Under the pieces are notes generated by a model. It did no database searches. It was not told the origin of the DNA and worked only from the letters and a program-made list of their open reading frames with translations. The position numbers were made by a program, and so were the translations under genes. A stretch of 64,000 nucleotides of DNA from Massospora cicadina (taxonomy: Eukaryota; Entomophthoromycota; Entomophthoromycetes; Entomophthorales; Entomophthoraceae): positions 62,001-126,000 of the forward strand of contig JAKSZP010000180.1 of the NCBI GenBank assembly GCA_022478985.1, given 5' to 3'. Shown here in pieces: positions 36,788 through 49,189 of this stretch. Every line of letters starts with the position of its first letter. Position 1 is the first letter of the stretch.

Positions 36788-38161
36788 ACTTTTGTGAGGA
36801 ATATCATGATCTATACTCTGGCTGATGATGCCATTTATGAAGTGAGCACCACATTCGGCTCACTGACCTTAGCTCACTTAACTTGTGAAGATGATTTGCT
36901 GATCAGGGGGTCTACTCTGTGCAGACTAGGCACCAGATAACAGTCGTTTATATTTCAATCGTCCTTATTGAGCAAATTTTCTACTGATGCTACCCCTTTT
37001 AGCATCAATCACTTTGTTAAATTGTTCATTCCCATGGAAAAACTTTTGTTGACACTCACTACATGTTCTCTTTGTGTTGGCCTTTGGTACACAATGGAAT
37101 CCAATCTAACCTCTCCCTTGGAAGCTCAGCCTCAAGGTATCCGCATAGATGAGTGTCCTATTCAAACAGAGCAGATCTCATAGTGGTTCATGAATTCTGC
37201 TCAATCGTTAATCCCAGACTGGTTTCTGTAAATTGGATCAATTAAACCAATTCAGGTGAAACAAAAAGGATAAACTAAGATCATATGGAAAAGCTTTTAC
37301 TAAAGTTAAGTGAAGTATTTTATACTTCTGGTGAAAACTAAGATATAAATTTGAATGAAATTGAAATTACTTTAGGAATGGTGGTAGCAATAATGAGTGT
37401 TTCAAAGATCACCTAGTGAGGCAGCATCTAATTGCCACTTTGGTTGCTTCATCATTTGGTTTAGTTCCTGTCTCTTTAAGCTCCTTCTTTTGGTGATTAC
37501 CCTGAACCTTAATACCAAGGGGTCCTTTCTTCTGTCACCGCTTCTGAGTTGTGGGCTGCACCTTCTCCTCAGGTTATTGCTTTATTACCCAATTTGGTAA
37601 TATGCTTCTTGAATTCAGGTTTATGCAATGGCGTGCCTTTGATGCACCTCGCATCAGATTTTTATATGACTCTCAAAATTGTTGCTTACCATTTTTGGTA
37701 ATATTCAGTCGAGATCCTCAATCATTCTATTTGGGAAATTTGGTTAAATAATTGTATCATCATTGGCTAATTGAAAATACTTTGCCCCCCCAAAGGTACA
37801 AAAAGAGGTTAGTTTTTATAGTCTTCTTCAGTGACGTTGTCTTCATTTATTAAATCTTCTGGAGCATCAGGCATTTAAATACATTTGCATGACGTCATAT
37901 TGAGCACTATGAAAATTTCTTAGCTCGTCTAATTTATTAAGACGTTTGTCCAACCCCATACATAGTGGACAAGTTGCTTACACTTCTACCAGTTTCAGGC
38001 TATACTCTGCTCATTTGGAAGTTAAGGAATGATCTGCCAATGCTATCACAGCCTCATCTGCAACACCAGGGTATCCCATAGCCAAGAATACTGGCATTTG
38101 GCCTTCTGAAGCTTATCAGATGTGTCATTAACTTATCATGGAAACAAGGATATCTGTGACA
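36788..38161 (-). repeat. Element A 5' LTR
   Basis: Partner of 4610-5996 with many substitutions and indels. ORFs at 36968-37183 and 37397-37751 fall inside it and are not genes. No clear primer-binding site of the B/E/F type remains on its left side. Confidence 0.62.
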
Positions 38162-41004
38162 TAGCTTATTTAGAAAGCACTCATGGCATCAAGTTCACTC
38201 TCCATTCTGTTATAGTATATTGTATTGGTAAATAGGGTATTTATAAATCTGGGGGTTTTATACTCAATTCCCTCTGTAATTAGTACAGATGTTAACTTTC
38301 AGCTAAGTGGCTCGCCTTAGCTCCCCAGTTTACTGCACAGGTTTTAAATATGTGCAATCAATAGTTGTTGATATGTAATCTGTAAGATTGTGGGTGATTG
38401 ATACTAGTATCCAGCTGAGATTTTCACAACCAAATATTTCTTCTGCTCAGGCTTCTCCTTGGAACAGGTGCCTACAATCTTCAAGACCCACTGATGAAGA
38501 TAATAATAAATTCTTAGATAAAAAGGGAATTCCTATACTTAAACTCCTCCTCTAGAGTTGTCAACTTCTGAATGGTAAAAGATCTTAACATACTGGCAGT
38601 AGGTTCAGCGGTTCTTAAGGGAACTTCTACTCTTGAGACCTGACTAATACTTCTGACTTAGAGGTCCTCTCTTAAGTCTTATCTAGGAATTATGGTTCAA
38701 TGGCCTTCTTGGTGAAACTTCTATCCCTTCCTCTCTTGACGCAGGAGCTGCGGAGAACATGAAAGTAATATCTAGTCAAAGGATATCTGGTCCCTCAACT
38801 TAATCTCAAGAGTAATAAAGTTATACTAAATGTATAATAGATTAAATATTAGAATATCTACAAAATTTTCAAGATTCTGCTTTAACAAAGTAATCAACAA
38901 GGGAACATATAGGGGATTCAGTGCCCAACTCTTCTGTTGGCGCCCCAATTGGAAAAAAATGCAAGCTGTCACTGCTTAATTAACCCTTCACATATCACTC
39001 AACAATAAATGAGGCTTCTGCTCATTCATCCAAGCATAATCCACACCAAAAAGATAACAATCCACTATGGGTTATATTTGGAGGTAGCGTGTCCCAATGC
39101 CCTCATCCAACCACAGCGGAGTAATCCCTTTAATTTGCAACCTGTTTAGGTAATGGGACCCTTTACCCATTATCAGTAGGTCACGTTGCCTAAAAAGTTA
39201 AACTGAAGTTGCTGACACCAAAAGTGTTGTCAACGCCCAGCAGCTATTTAATACATCCTTAGTCAATAGGCAACAACATTAATTGACTCCCATAACTTAA
39301 TTAAATTATCAAAATACACATTGTCAACCTAATCATTTGTTTATTTTCTGAATTGACTCCTAAAAGTTAATGAAATTATCGATATAAACATTGACAACCT
39401 AATCATTTGTTATTGTCTGGCATCATCCCCAACAAAACATTAGCAACATGGTGGATCAAAACCTGGAGGATTACTTAATGTTCATTAAGGATAATTCACC
39501 AAACAATAGTATTATATGGAATGATAACTCCCACATCCACTAGTAGGATTTATCCCCTTTTGGATAGGCAGATATAATATAATCTGACCATGTGGGATGA
39601 TATGTCATATTAAAAACCCTAACTGGGTGTCCATAGGTACCATGAGATTCTTAATTTGCATCATCTCATGTAACTGATCTAAGCAGTTGATGAGTTAGTA
39701 ATTTAAGACTTTTGAATGGGAAAATTATTGGCCATTTGTATAGCTTGCTCAATCCTTCTAAGTTATTGGTCCATCTATAACTGAGTCTCTGAACTTGGTA
39801 AAGTATCTACCAATGGTTAGAGCCTTGTTATGTCTGATTTTGATGGCAGTATCATTCTAAGGATCTGGTCATAAATGCCTTGTAAGAAGCTTTTGATGTT
39901 AGCTCTATAAGTATTGACATCTCAGACCTAATCATAGGTGAGTCCTCTGCAATTGGTATGGTCAATTATAGCCTGTGGGAGCTCATCATGTAATTTATAC
40001 AATTAAATATACATCAATAAAACTCAAAAGCACATCCTTGCATATAAATCACTGTAAACATGAATCTCAATAACATTAAATAAAGTTAATAGTAAAGCTA
40101 GTAGTCATTCTATCATGCTTATATGAAGGCTATCAAGGTACAGATATCAATGTTGTGGAGAGGTAGCATATGAAAAGGCTGAAAAACTTTTATATAGTAA
40201 TTATTACCTCAGGATAAGCTAATTGAAACAAAAACTTCTGGTCAGAGTTGTTACTACCAAACCAAGTTAGGATAGATAACTCATAGCGTTGGGCAAGTCC
40301 CTGTGGTGAACACAATCTTGTAAATTTTTTGCACCAGTTCATTGCACAAGAGGTAGCCTCTGATGATTATTCTATGATTATGAGTGGGTCAGAAGTGATA
40401 GTGGTAGCCTTCTATACTGATATGATAAAGTTCTATGTGAGCTGTAAGTTGTATAGCCATTAAAAACTTCCCCTCAGTCATAAGGGTCTTCTAAGATAAA
40501 GGGTAGCTCTTCATCTGACTTTTACATAGATTCCCCATATTCATGAGTCAAAGCATACAAGGTCTTTACAGGGATTGCAGGAAAGATTATGACCAGAACT
40601 AGATGTTTCCACCATGGTCCAATTGAGCCAACGGTGGGTGAAGTGGTTATACTAGTGAGCCTTCTGAAGTTAGCACCACTTGTAATAAATAGGGTGTATG
40701 TTTCAAAAGAAGTTTAATATACCATTGAACAACAGGTAGCAATGTGAGGATTGCTACCCCTACAAAAGATAAAAATAAGGAGAATAACATGGATGGAGAA
40801 AGGTATTTATTTGAAAGAGATGCGCTACTAAGTCCCATTGCAGTATATTGTCAACTAACCTCTTGTTAGCTTGGCTATCAGTACTTCTTATATCATAACC
40901 TACTCATCCATAGGCTATTCTAAAATTTTCACTACTATCTTATTAGTCTACTGCATGGGTCGCCCTTGGGTCAGACTTAGATTACTTGCCAATCGCTGTA
41001 CTGG
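38162..41004. other. No recognisable gene; AT-rich sequence, possible older LTR end near 38.94 kb
   Basis: No ORF with a recognisable domain. At 38935 the sequence TGTTGGCGCCCCAATTGG resembles an LTR end next to a degenerate primer-binding site read on the minus strand, so an older element may lie outside A, but no partner LTR was found. A tandem duplication sits at 39281-39419. ORF 40838-40647 (63 codons, minus) has no support. Confidence 0.4.
39281..39419. repeat. Tandem duplication, two 70 bp copies
   Basis: Copy 1 (39281-39350) and copy 2 (39351-39419) both start AATTGACTCC and both contain CAACCTAATCATTTGT, with scattered substitutions between. Confidence 0.85.
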
Positions 41005-41427
41005 TGCTACGTGTTTATAAGCCATCTCAGCTATTTGTTAAATATTAGGGTTTCTATACCCAATCTAGCCAATACTATATATGTGATCAATTGGATTTTT
41101 AGAGGAAATTTTAAGCAGTATATTCAGTTTAAAATCTAGACCAACCTTTTTAACAATTCAGATGGGCTAGAAAGTCCTCAGGGTTAAAGTTATCGTATAA
41201 AGATATAAATTTGCCTGTGTGATGCCATTGAGGTATCTGAAATAAAGAAGTACATTTAAGCTTATTGTTTGGTCACCCGATTTTCAGCACCTACTATATC
41301 TAGAATTTAATCAGGGTGTGAGCAAGTTGGGAGCAAGCCCTTGAAGCTAACTTCCATAGATCAAAACAAATTAATAAGGCAAGGCCTACATCATCTGCTA
41401 ATGGTTGACCACCTCTAAAGTGGGGAG
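41005..41427 (+). repeat. Left copy of a 423 bp duplicated flank of element D
   Basis: Runs from TGCTA (41005-41009) to GGGAG (41423-41427), ending exactly at the 5' LTR of D. The same block, 424 bp from TGCTA to GGGAG, starts exactly after the 3' LTR of D at 53533. Shared segments include TATGTGATCAATTGG/TATATGATCAATTGG and GTGTGAGCAAGTTGG. The two copies differ at many sites. Confidence 0.88.
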
Positions 41428-41471
41428 TGTCATGTTTACATGACCTTATTGAGGGCATAAACATCAAGGAC

Positions 41472-41488
41472 AAGGCTGGGAGGCAAGA
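41472..41488 (+). repeat. LINE target-site duplication, left copy
   Basis: AAGGCTGGGAGGCAAGA, 17 bp, repeated exactly at 47564-47580 after the LINE poly-A. Confidence 0.93.
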
Positions 41489-41577
41489 ATCTCTTTCTGC
41501 TAAGCATCACTTTTCGAAAATCAATTCAGCCTGAAATTTAGCTCCACTAAAGAGATTTACGAAAACTATTAGCAAAT

Positions 41578-44026
41578 ATGGCGGGAAACCCCGCAAAAGA
41601 ACCCACAGGCTATGTCAAACGAGCCAGCACCACCCCCAAATGAAGCAACCCTCAGTTACCCACCTCAGGGTCAACCAGAATCACCCGCTCTCAAGCAGCA
41701 GCCATGAAAGCAGGCACCACCCCCCAACCTGGAGCTACTCCAACTAGCGCCGGTTTACCTGATCGCACTTCTGCAACCTGCACGCCTAACAGCTCTGTGT
41801 GCGCTGCCTCCCACCAACCCGCTGGGCCCCCTCCAACCAAGGAGGCCATCACCCACGCTGTTTTAATGGCGTCTGCTCAGTTGAATGCAACTCAGCCCAT
41901 CCAGGCATTCACCTCCCCCATTGTGTCAGCTAATTCAGCCCCATCTATTATTGCTGACGCTGTGTTTCTAGCTCCCTCCATGAGGGGCGAAACCCAGCTA
42001 CCTGGCCCCCAAATCCTCAGATGTAAGGTTGGATTAGCCGCACATTCTGGTTCACTAAGCACCAAATTGGGACAATCTACTCTTCCCAATGGGGATTTAA
42101 ATGGTTCAGATTTTGGAACTTCACACCAGTTCCAATCTCACCCATCCCATTTAAACCCCATAATCGGCACTTCTCAAGTCAGCACTTTATCTCCATATGC
42201 TGAAAACGACCAATTCACCAATCAGCCAGTGAGTTTTGCCCACGAAATCACAGCAAATACTCGGGCTGAATTTACCCAAATAGATTAGGATGGTGATGAA
42301 ACATCTCCCTCCTCCCAACTGGTTGGAGTTAATTCCAATCTGGATGGGCCTCCCCAATTTAGCGAGGCCCAACAAACCGCCCCTCAATTTAATATGACGC
42401 CAGCAACTGCTGTAACATTCCAGCAACAAGGGAACTCCGCAAACTTGTCTAAACCACCAGCTCACACTCAACCCGCAATTGCAGCCCAAAGCAAACACAA
42501 ACGTACCAAAGGAGCCACTGGGGTGTGGCAAAAACCTCTGGCACCAACGCTACCCAAAGCTGATCCCCGTGAAGTGGCGTTTATTGCTGATGTTAAGAAG
42601 AAATGGGCCGAAACTAGAGCGCAAAAAGCTCTACCTTGCTCAACCCTCTAACACGCAATTCGCCTTTATTATGGGCATAACCCTGTTGAATTCTATACAG
42701 AGGATTACTTCTCATACTTTGCAGCGATTGCGGAGACATTCCCAATTAACACCACCATCCATGAATCAGTGGAGGGCCACTACATCGATGTGGGCTTCAC
42801 TGAAGCTGCCCTTGCTGACCATGCTGCCACCCTCCAGGTCATTATTCCACGCGGATCTCTTCACATCTCCCGCACATGCTCTCACCTGGAGAAAATTTCA
42901 TGGGTTACTTTCTCCAACCTACCAACGACTGTTGATCCTGAGTCTCTTAAACTGGCACTCCATCGTGGTTTAATGGAGTTTGGGTCTGTTCTTTCAGTGG
43001 ACTTTAGCGTCCCCTCTTACTATGCTCCCACTCAAAGAGCTCGCACTGCTAGGGCGTCGTTCATCCCCTCCCCCACTGTATCCCGCAACATTGAGATTAT
43101 TCCTCGTGTGGCGGTAGTTGGGGCATGCCCTGAGATCTTTTTTGTCGACCCTGATCAGGCGCGCCCCCGGTGTTCATGGTGTAACGCCCTTGGACACTTG
43201 TATAGTGGCTGCACAGCTCAAAACAAGCCCTCTTAGCCACCACCCAGGGGCCTAAACCAGGCCAAAAACGATCCCACGTGGCTGCAGCAGCAATTCCACA
43301 ACCCACACATGATGGGTTCCCGTTCAAGACCTGTCCCCTGAGGCCTTACGCCTAGCAGTTGAAACAGCTAACCTCACTATTGGTATGGGATACCTTCGCG
43401 CTCATGCCCCCCTTCCAATGGGAACCCCCTCTAATCTCCCAGAGTCAACTCCCTCTCTCACCAAGCGCAAGGCATCTCCCACAGGGTGCCCCTCGTCAGC
43501 CACCCCCACTCAGGGCTCCGCGGCACCCCCACCAACCTCCACCAGCGATTTATCGCATCAACCCTCAGCTCCCAATGGAGCTATGCCCACCAGCATGGAC
43601 TGGCAACCCGCGGCCTGCGGTAGAAGTGCCACCTCAAAGAGTCCTACCCCAACCCCACAGTCCATTTCGCGCGGATCCTTTACAGTGTTGGAGGAAGTGA
43701 ATATGGACTTAGACTCATCAAATGGGGACACCGCGGAGGTCACCATTGAGCACCCTCAGGTCCTTCCCCTGCAATGGAGCGGGGGCAGCATCCTAGGCTG
43801 GCTTACTGGGTCCTCCGCCCCCCCACCCTCTCCTTCCCCTCAGAACCCTCGACGCTCCTCAAGGATTGCAGCTAATAGTCAAGCTAAAGGACTCAAAACT
43901 AGCCGCCTCACAGCAGCAGGTTTAAGCGCTGACAACCCCCAGGACATGGAGGGGAACAGCTATGAGTCCCCATGGCAGCACCCTGGCCCTGCAATCCATC
44001 AACGCAAATGGGTTGCGGGACTTTAA
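41578..44026 (+). pseudogene. LINE ORF1: nucleic-acid-binding protein with zinc knuckle (broken)
   Basis: An ATG at 41578 opens a frame with in-frame stops at 41641 (TGA), 42286 (TAG) and 42649 (TAA) that otherwise continues to 43236. The N-terminal part is Pro, Thr and Ala-rich. The central part contains a folded-looking region (IPRGSLHISRTCSHLEKISW, TFSNLPTTVDPESLKLAL). A knuckle CSWCNALGHLYSGC is at about 43169-43212. A frame change leads to a Pro and Ser-rich tail (43385-44026) that ends overlapping ORF2 by about 65 bp. ORF1 proteins coat LINE RNA. Confidence 0.82.
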
Positions 44027-47000
44027 GTGGAGAGCCCGCCTCCTCCAAAACTTCAGGTCAGCACAAATTGACATCGCTGCTGTCCAGGAGCCCCATATCC
44101 TCTCCCACGAACAATCTGCATGGAATGAACAGTTTGGAGGCAACGCCTTCTGGACAAACCATGCCGCCCTTATTGTTTTGAATCCCCGGGTTAAACCCCA
44201 TTCTTTTTCACAATATCTAGGTGGCCGCTTCATACTGGCCAAACTCACCACTCCTGACTTCTCCTTCTTCGCTGCAAGCATCTACCTGCCTAATGCAGGT
44301 CAGGAGCAAAATCGGCTCTTGGAAGAGCTCCTCCAACTCAATCTTCCACGGAATACAGTCCTCTTAGGAGATTTCAATACAACCATAAGTCGCGTCCGTG
44401 ACTCTTACCCCCTGCAGCAAAGGAACGCCCTGGATCAAGTCGCCTCCAGGATTTCCTTCGCCTGAGTGGCTTTATAGATGCGCTTCCACCCTCCGCGTCT
44501 GGCCTAGGTTGCATGACTAGGATCCAGTATGATGGAGGAGCTTTCCAGTCAGCGTCACGCATAGATATGGCACTGATTGGCCCCCTGCTAATTGGCCGCG
44601 TCTCCTCTCCCATCTCTCGTGACAACCATCTGAGTGATCACAGGTCACTCACCGTTGTCCTCACCACCAAACTTAGACCGCCGCGTAGGTTCTGGCCTAG
44701 GGTTGCCCCAGCTCTTCTCAACAACCCCTTCACTAAGGAGAAGCTATCTATGACCATCCGGGAGACTCTCACCTCCCCCCACCCCACCTGCTTGACCACA
44801 AGGCTAGATGGGCGGTGACCAAGGAGGGAATCACCCGCGTTGCTTACAACTGTGCCAAAGCCCAGATGACTGCAGCTCGCGCCAGAGTCAAAAAGGGCGG
44901 AAGCCAGAATCAGACATCTAGAGCGAAACTGCCAGCCTTCGCCCTCTCCCAGATGGTTGGAAGACTGGGAAGCGGCGCAGGAAGCACTCAACTTGGAGCT
45001 CACACTTCAGGAAGAACGGGCAGCAAACTTTACAACATCTCGTTACTATGCTCAATGGGAACGCCCCACCCGCCTCTTCTTTCAGAAACAGAAATCCCGG
45101 TCAACAGCGCAGGATATTACTGCACTGAAGATTGGCACTACAACCACTTCAGATAAGGAGGAAATCATGCAGGAACTACACCGCTTCTACTCCAGCCTCT
45201 TCCATGCCACCCAGGTGGACCCATCAGACATCCAAGACTTCCTGTGGCGGGCTCCAGAGCCGCCCATTGACCCACGGGCTGATGAGGCTCTACTGGCGCC
45301 TATTTCCATCCAGGAGGTGATGGAAACCCTTCTGAAATCCCCACGGCTTAAAGCCCCAGGCCCAGACGGAATACCCTTTGAGGTGTACCTTCTGGAACCT
45401 GCAGTGATAGCCAGAACCCTCCGCGACCTCTTCGCTGCACTCTTGGTGAATGGCGAGGTCCTCCCCGACTCCAGAGGCTCAATCACGACCCTCATTCACA
45501 AGAAGTCAGACCGTGAGAACCTGGCGAACTGGCGCCCCATAGCGTTGATCAACACAGACCACAAGCTCTTCACGAAGCTTCTGGCCAACCGCATCACCAA
45601 ATGGGTGTCACCTCGCCTCTCCCCATCCCAGCACGGTTTTATTCCGGGGAGGTCGTTATGGGACAGCTATAATGACCTTCACGTGACTTTGACTGCTAAC
45701 TCTCATAAGGTGAATGGCTTTGTGGCTCTCCTGGATATGGAGAAAGCATATAATCGGGTGGCCTGGAAGTATATTGATGCTTCCCTGGCCCGCTTCCATC
45801 TCCCACCCGCAGCTAGGCGCAGGATATCAGCGCTCTATGACCAGCTCCACACCAGAGTCCTGGCGCCAATGGGTTTTACAGTGGCAGTACCAGTTGGACA
45901 AGGTCTCCGGCAAGGGGACCCCCTGAGCCCTATCCTTTTAACATCACCCTTGACCCCCTCTTGGCCTCCTTACAGGACAAGCTAACAGGGATTCTGGTCC
46001 CAGGTAAAGCCCCCACACGCACCATGGCATTTGCAGATGACACTGCCATTGCATTTGGCTGTCCTGGGGATGTTGCCCTCGCTGCTGTGACCATTGAGAG
46101 GTACACTAAGGCGTCCAACGCCATGGTCAACACCTCCAAGACAACAGTTGTACAGGTCGGCTCCCCCACCTTCCCCCACCATTTGGTATTGAACCTGAGC
46201 GCGGTACCTTCCGTCACCTGGGCGTTCTCACCAACCAACAAGGAGTTGCGCTAAAAGACAATGAGGACTTGCTCCTTGCAGCAGTTAACTCCAGGATTGC
46301 CAGCTGGAACCAGCGGCACATCACCCCCAGGGTCGAGCTCTGATGGCCAATGTGTTCCTCCTCTCCAAAGTCTGGTTCCTAGCGCACGTCTGCCCATTCA
46401 CAGATGCCTTTTATACGCGGCTCAATGTACTCCTCCGCTGTTGGATCTGGGGCTCAAACCATCCACCAATGGCCCTCTCAACCATTGCCCGACCCTGCAA
46501 TGAAGGGGGCCTAGGGCTTCTGGACACGCGATCCCACGCCACCACAATCTTCCTGAAGTTCCTATGGCCGATTGTCTGCTGGGACGCGACCCCCATGCCC
46601 CAATGGGCGCCCGCCCTCCGCCAGTCAGTGTCAGCAGCTCTGGGTCTTCCTAGAGCATCTCTGACCTCATTAGGGGAGTGGCTCACAAACCACCCAGGCC
46701 ATCGCCTAAAACCATCCTCATCCCCCTACTGGAACCAGGCTCTCCTTGCCCTGAAACGAGTAGGCGCGCGGATCCACCATGCCTTCCCATACAGAAGGGA
46801 AGGCCCTGGCCTCAGCCCCCGTCGCCATGCAATTGTGCACAATGGACAAGTTGTCACAACTCGCCTCAACCCCCAAGATCGTCCTCCCATCCGCCCAAGA
46901 CTCCTTGAGCTCCTCCCTCCCTCCATGAGATTTGACCTTAAGGAATTGTGGAAGGACGCTTATCACCCCATCCTGTCAGCAAAGCTGTCCAACACCTTAT

Positions 47001-47507
47001 GGAGGATGCTCCACTGTTCATACAGGACAGGGGACCGGACTGGCCCTACCTTCCAGCACGGAAGCTGCCCCCACTGTGTGGAGCCTATTGACTCCCACCT
47101 CCATCGTTTTTTTCACCTGTCCAGGTGTCGCCGCATTTTGGCCAAAGGCCCGCGCGCTCCTCCATGCTCAGCCCTGGTCTGGACACCCTGTGCAAGACCT
47201 CATGTTTGAGCAGACATTGCCTGGTTGCCACTGACCCCTCCGTGTCCTCGCCTATGCCACAGCCATCTGGACCATCCATAACTCCTTCCTTCGTGCTGCC
47301 TTTGACCAGCAGGTGTGGACCCTTCCACACATGATCACCCACTTTTGGGTACACTTTGAGATGGCCCTGAAGGTCTGCACTATGTCGCCAACCCTCCCCC
47401 ACTCAGTTGTCACTGCAGCACGGCTCTGGCGTGCAAACCCCCCCTCCCTTTCTCGATGCCTCCTCCCTCCCTTCCCTCGCCTCAGGCTCTTAGGAGCCCA
47501 GGCGTAA
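43962..47507 (+). pseudogene. LINE ORF2: endonuclease and reverse transcriptase (frameshifted)
   Basis: Endonuclease motifs appear in order: SINANG near the start, AAVQEPHI, LLGDFNT (about 44367) and SDHRSL (about 44634), the last after a frame change. RT spans about 44957-46250, with KAPGPDGIP, WRPIALINTDHK, SQHGFIPGRSLWD and GLRQGDPLSPI, then after another frame change the catalytic FADD (about 46030). A late zinc motif CPHC...HLHRFFHLSRC lies at about 47070-47130. At least four frame changes separate the blocks, so no full-length protein could be made. Confidence 0.88.
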
Positions 47508-48411
47508 TTCAATAAACATCGATGAATCCCCCCTTGGGTTGGGACCATCTAGTACTAAAAAAAAAGGCTGGGAGGCAAGAGGTCCAAAGGGTCAAATTTC
47601 AGGACCTTCCTGACCTCAAGCACACCTTGGATCAACGTTGGGTATAAGCTAGGTATGCCCAGGTTGATATAAGTGATGTGCCTAAGCCCAGCCCCTTGTT
47701 TTGGCTCTCATTCTAAAAAATGAGTTTTTACTAAACGATGATGGCTCAATCTGGTTAATTGGTTAGCGGGGGTTCAAAGCCTGTTCTATTTATGAAATTG
47801 TGAGCTTGGGTCAGGTTCAAATTAAATCAATCACTTGATTAAGTTCAGTTTCTAAGTATGTTACCCTGTTAGATAGAAGTGTGCGCCTATTGGTGCACCA
47901 AGGCTTAATACCACTTTTTCCAATCCATGATTTCCCTGAGTTGGCTTAATTATGTTTGCTTGAGACTAACGTTTCTCGTTGGTCATCTTCCCTAATAAAA
48001 AACCATAGTCATTTTACATTTTTCCTATATGTTGACTTGGGCGACCTGTGCACGGACCTCTTTGAGGAGGTCTCATAACGTGTTAGCCAATTTGTTTCTG
48101 TTAAAACTATTACAGCCCCAGGTACACCTCTGGGCCTACCAGGTTCCCTCCAAACCAGGTCCCCTGTGCACTCTAGCCCTGTACAAAACTCGGTTATGAA
48201 CTGCCCTTTGGGGCACAGCCAAGCTTTGCTGTTTGCTCAATTTATTATTATATTTACCATGATAAACTTTTTTGCCTAGTGTCTCCTTAGCTCCAGCTCC
48301 CTTTGCTGGGCTATTGTTATTTTAACTTTGACGGCCAGTTCCCTTGCGTTGGTCCTGTTCTCCGTGCACCACCACTCTGGGATTTGGAGAGAAATAGATA
48401 CTTCCTGATAA

Positions 48412-49130
48412 TAGATGAACAACCACTTAACTTTATGTGCACAAACATTTTCTGTGTGAGACTTTCATGAAGTGCAAACAGTGTGTGCCAGCTGTTGGCC
48501 ATGGCCGTGGTGGGGCGCACCATTGTTTTTCATTTTGCTGATATTTAATCTTCATAGCATTTTTCTTGATACCTCAAACGGAAAAGTACTCGCCCTTCTT
48601 GCCCATACCTGGCGGATATGGAAACTTTGCAATCAAAGAGTTGTGATTTCCCAACTTTTCACCAAATTGAATAAAATCGACACCAATGAATCGTTTTTTC
48701 TTCAGCACTGCATTCAGACAGTGCAGGCGGAATTATCAACAAAGGACCTGGTGGTGTTGGCCTTGGATAACGCTATATAACCTGTTGCCAAAATGGTTAT
48801 AGGGTCGTTTACAGCTCAAAACGCGTTTTATAATGACATTAACATTTATACCAACAAGCCATATATCTTCTTATGGCTCAGATAAGGAACTCATTTCAGT
48901 ATATCAAATCAGCCAGAAAACCCATGATGACCACCACAATGATACGCAGAACCGAGGAGGTGGAGAAGAAGTTGCTATTGCAATGCAATAACGTTTATGC
49001 TGTTGCTGAAGATATGGTGGGATATGTGACCTCAGTAGTAAGAGTGGCCAAATATCCCTCTCCATTCTATGATGCAGAAACATAACCTGGGGGTATGTTT
49101 GACCCTGAAGAAAATTTGGTAGTGAAGTGT
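48412..49130 (+). pseudogene. Element D leader and gag (broken)
   Basis: Frames 48472-48780 and 48873-49085 hold helical, Leu- and Lys-rich sequence in the gag position between the 5' LTR and protease. No CCHC knuckle is visible, as in element C. No TGG-type primer-binding site follows the LTR at 48412. Confidence 0.6.
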
Positions 49131-49189
49131 TGGCCTTTTCTGCTATAAATAAAAATCATTTGGGTTATTTTTTGTTACCTGCTACCCTT

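Larger units (their letters stand above)
4610..38161 (-). mobile_element. Element A: outermost, old Ty3/Gypsy retrotransposon hosting elements B and E
   Basis: The boundaries rest on a pair of about 1.38 kb similar sequences at 4610-5996 and 36788-38161, read as the 3' and 5' LTRs of a minus-strand element. Between them, after removing B (6066-21737) and E (21839-32107), the remaining interior is about 4.9 kb and encodes minus-strand Gypsy pol: reverse transcriptase at 34.3-33.7 kb, RNase H-like sequence about 33.3 kb, integrase HHCC near 32.9 kb and integrase core at 32.6-32.2 kb. The pieces 21738-21838 and 5997-6065 fall where the integrase end and the 3' polypurine tract should be. The flanking pentamers are imperfect (TAGGT left, TAGCT right). 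LTRs are heavily diverged, matching its outermost and oldest position. The boundaries are approximate. Confidence 0.65.
41489..47563 (+). mobile_element. LINE-type non-LTR retrotransposon, full length but mutated
   Basis: About 6.1 kb, bounded by a 17 bp target duplication and ending in a short A-run (47557-47565) as target-primed reverse transcription leaves. It is markedly more GC-rich than the surrounding LTR elements. It carries ORF1 with a CCHC knuckle and ORF2 with an apurinic/apyrimidinic-type endonuclease, RT and a terminal CCHC-type zinc motif. No RNase H domain was seen. Because the 5' part including ORF1 is present, it is not the usual 5'-truncated copy. It is inactive through stops and frameshifts. 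L1-like or Tad-like clades are both possible. Confidence 0.93.
41428..48411 (+). repeat. Element D 5' LTR, interrupted by the LINE
   Basis: The first 61 bp (41428-41488) and the rest (47581-48411) become collinear with the 3' LTR once the LINE and one copy of its target duplication are removed. It ends GATACTTCCTGATAA where the 3' LTR has GACACTCTCTTGACA. Confidence 0.9.

Noticed and set aside
36968..37751. Plus-strand ORFs of 66-71 codons
   Set aside because: They fall in the 5' LTR of element A and are not shared as frames with the partner LTR.
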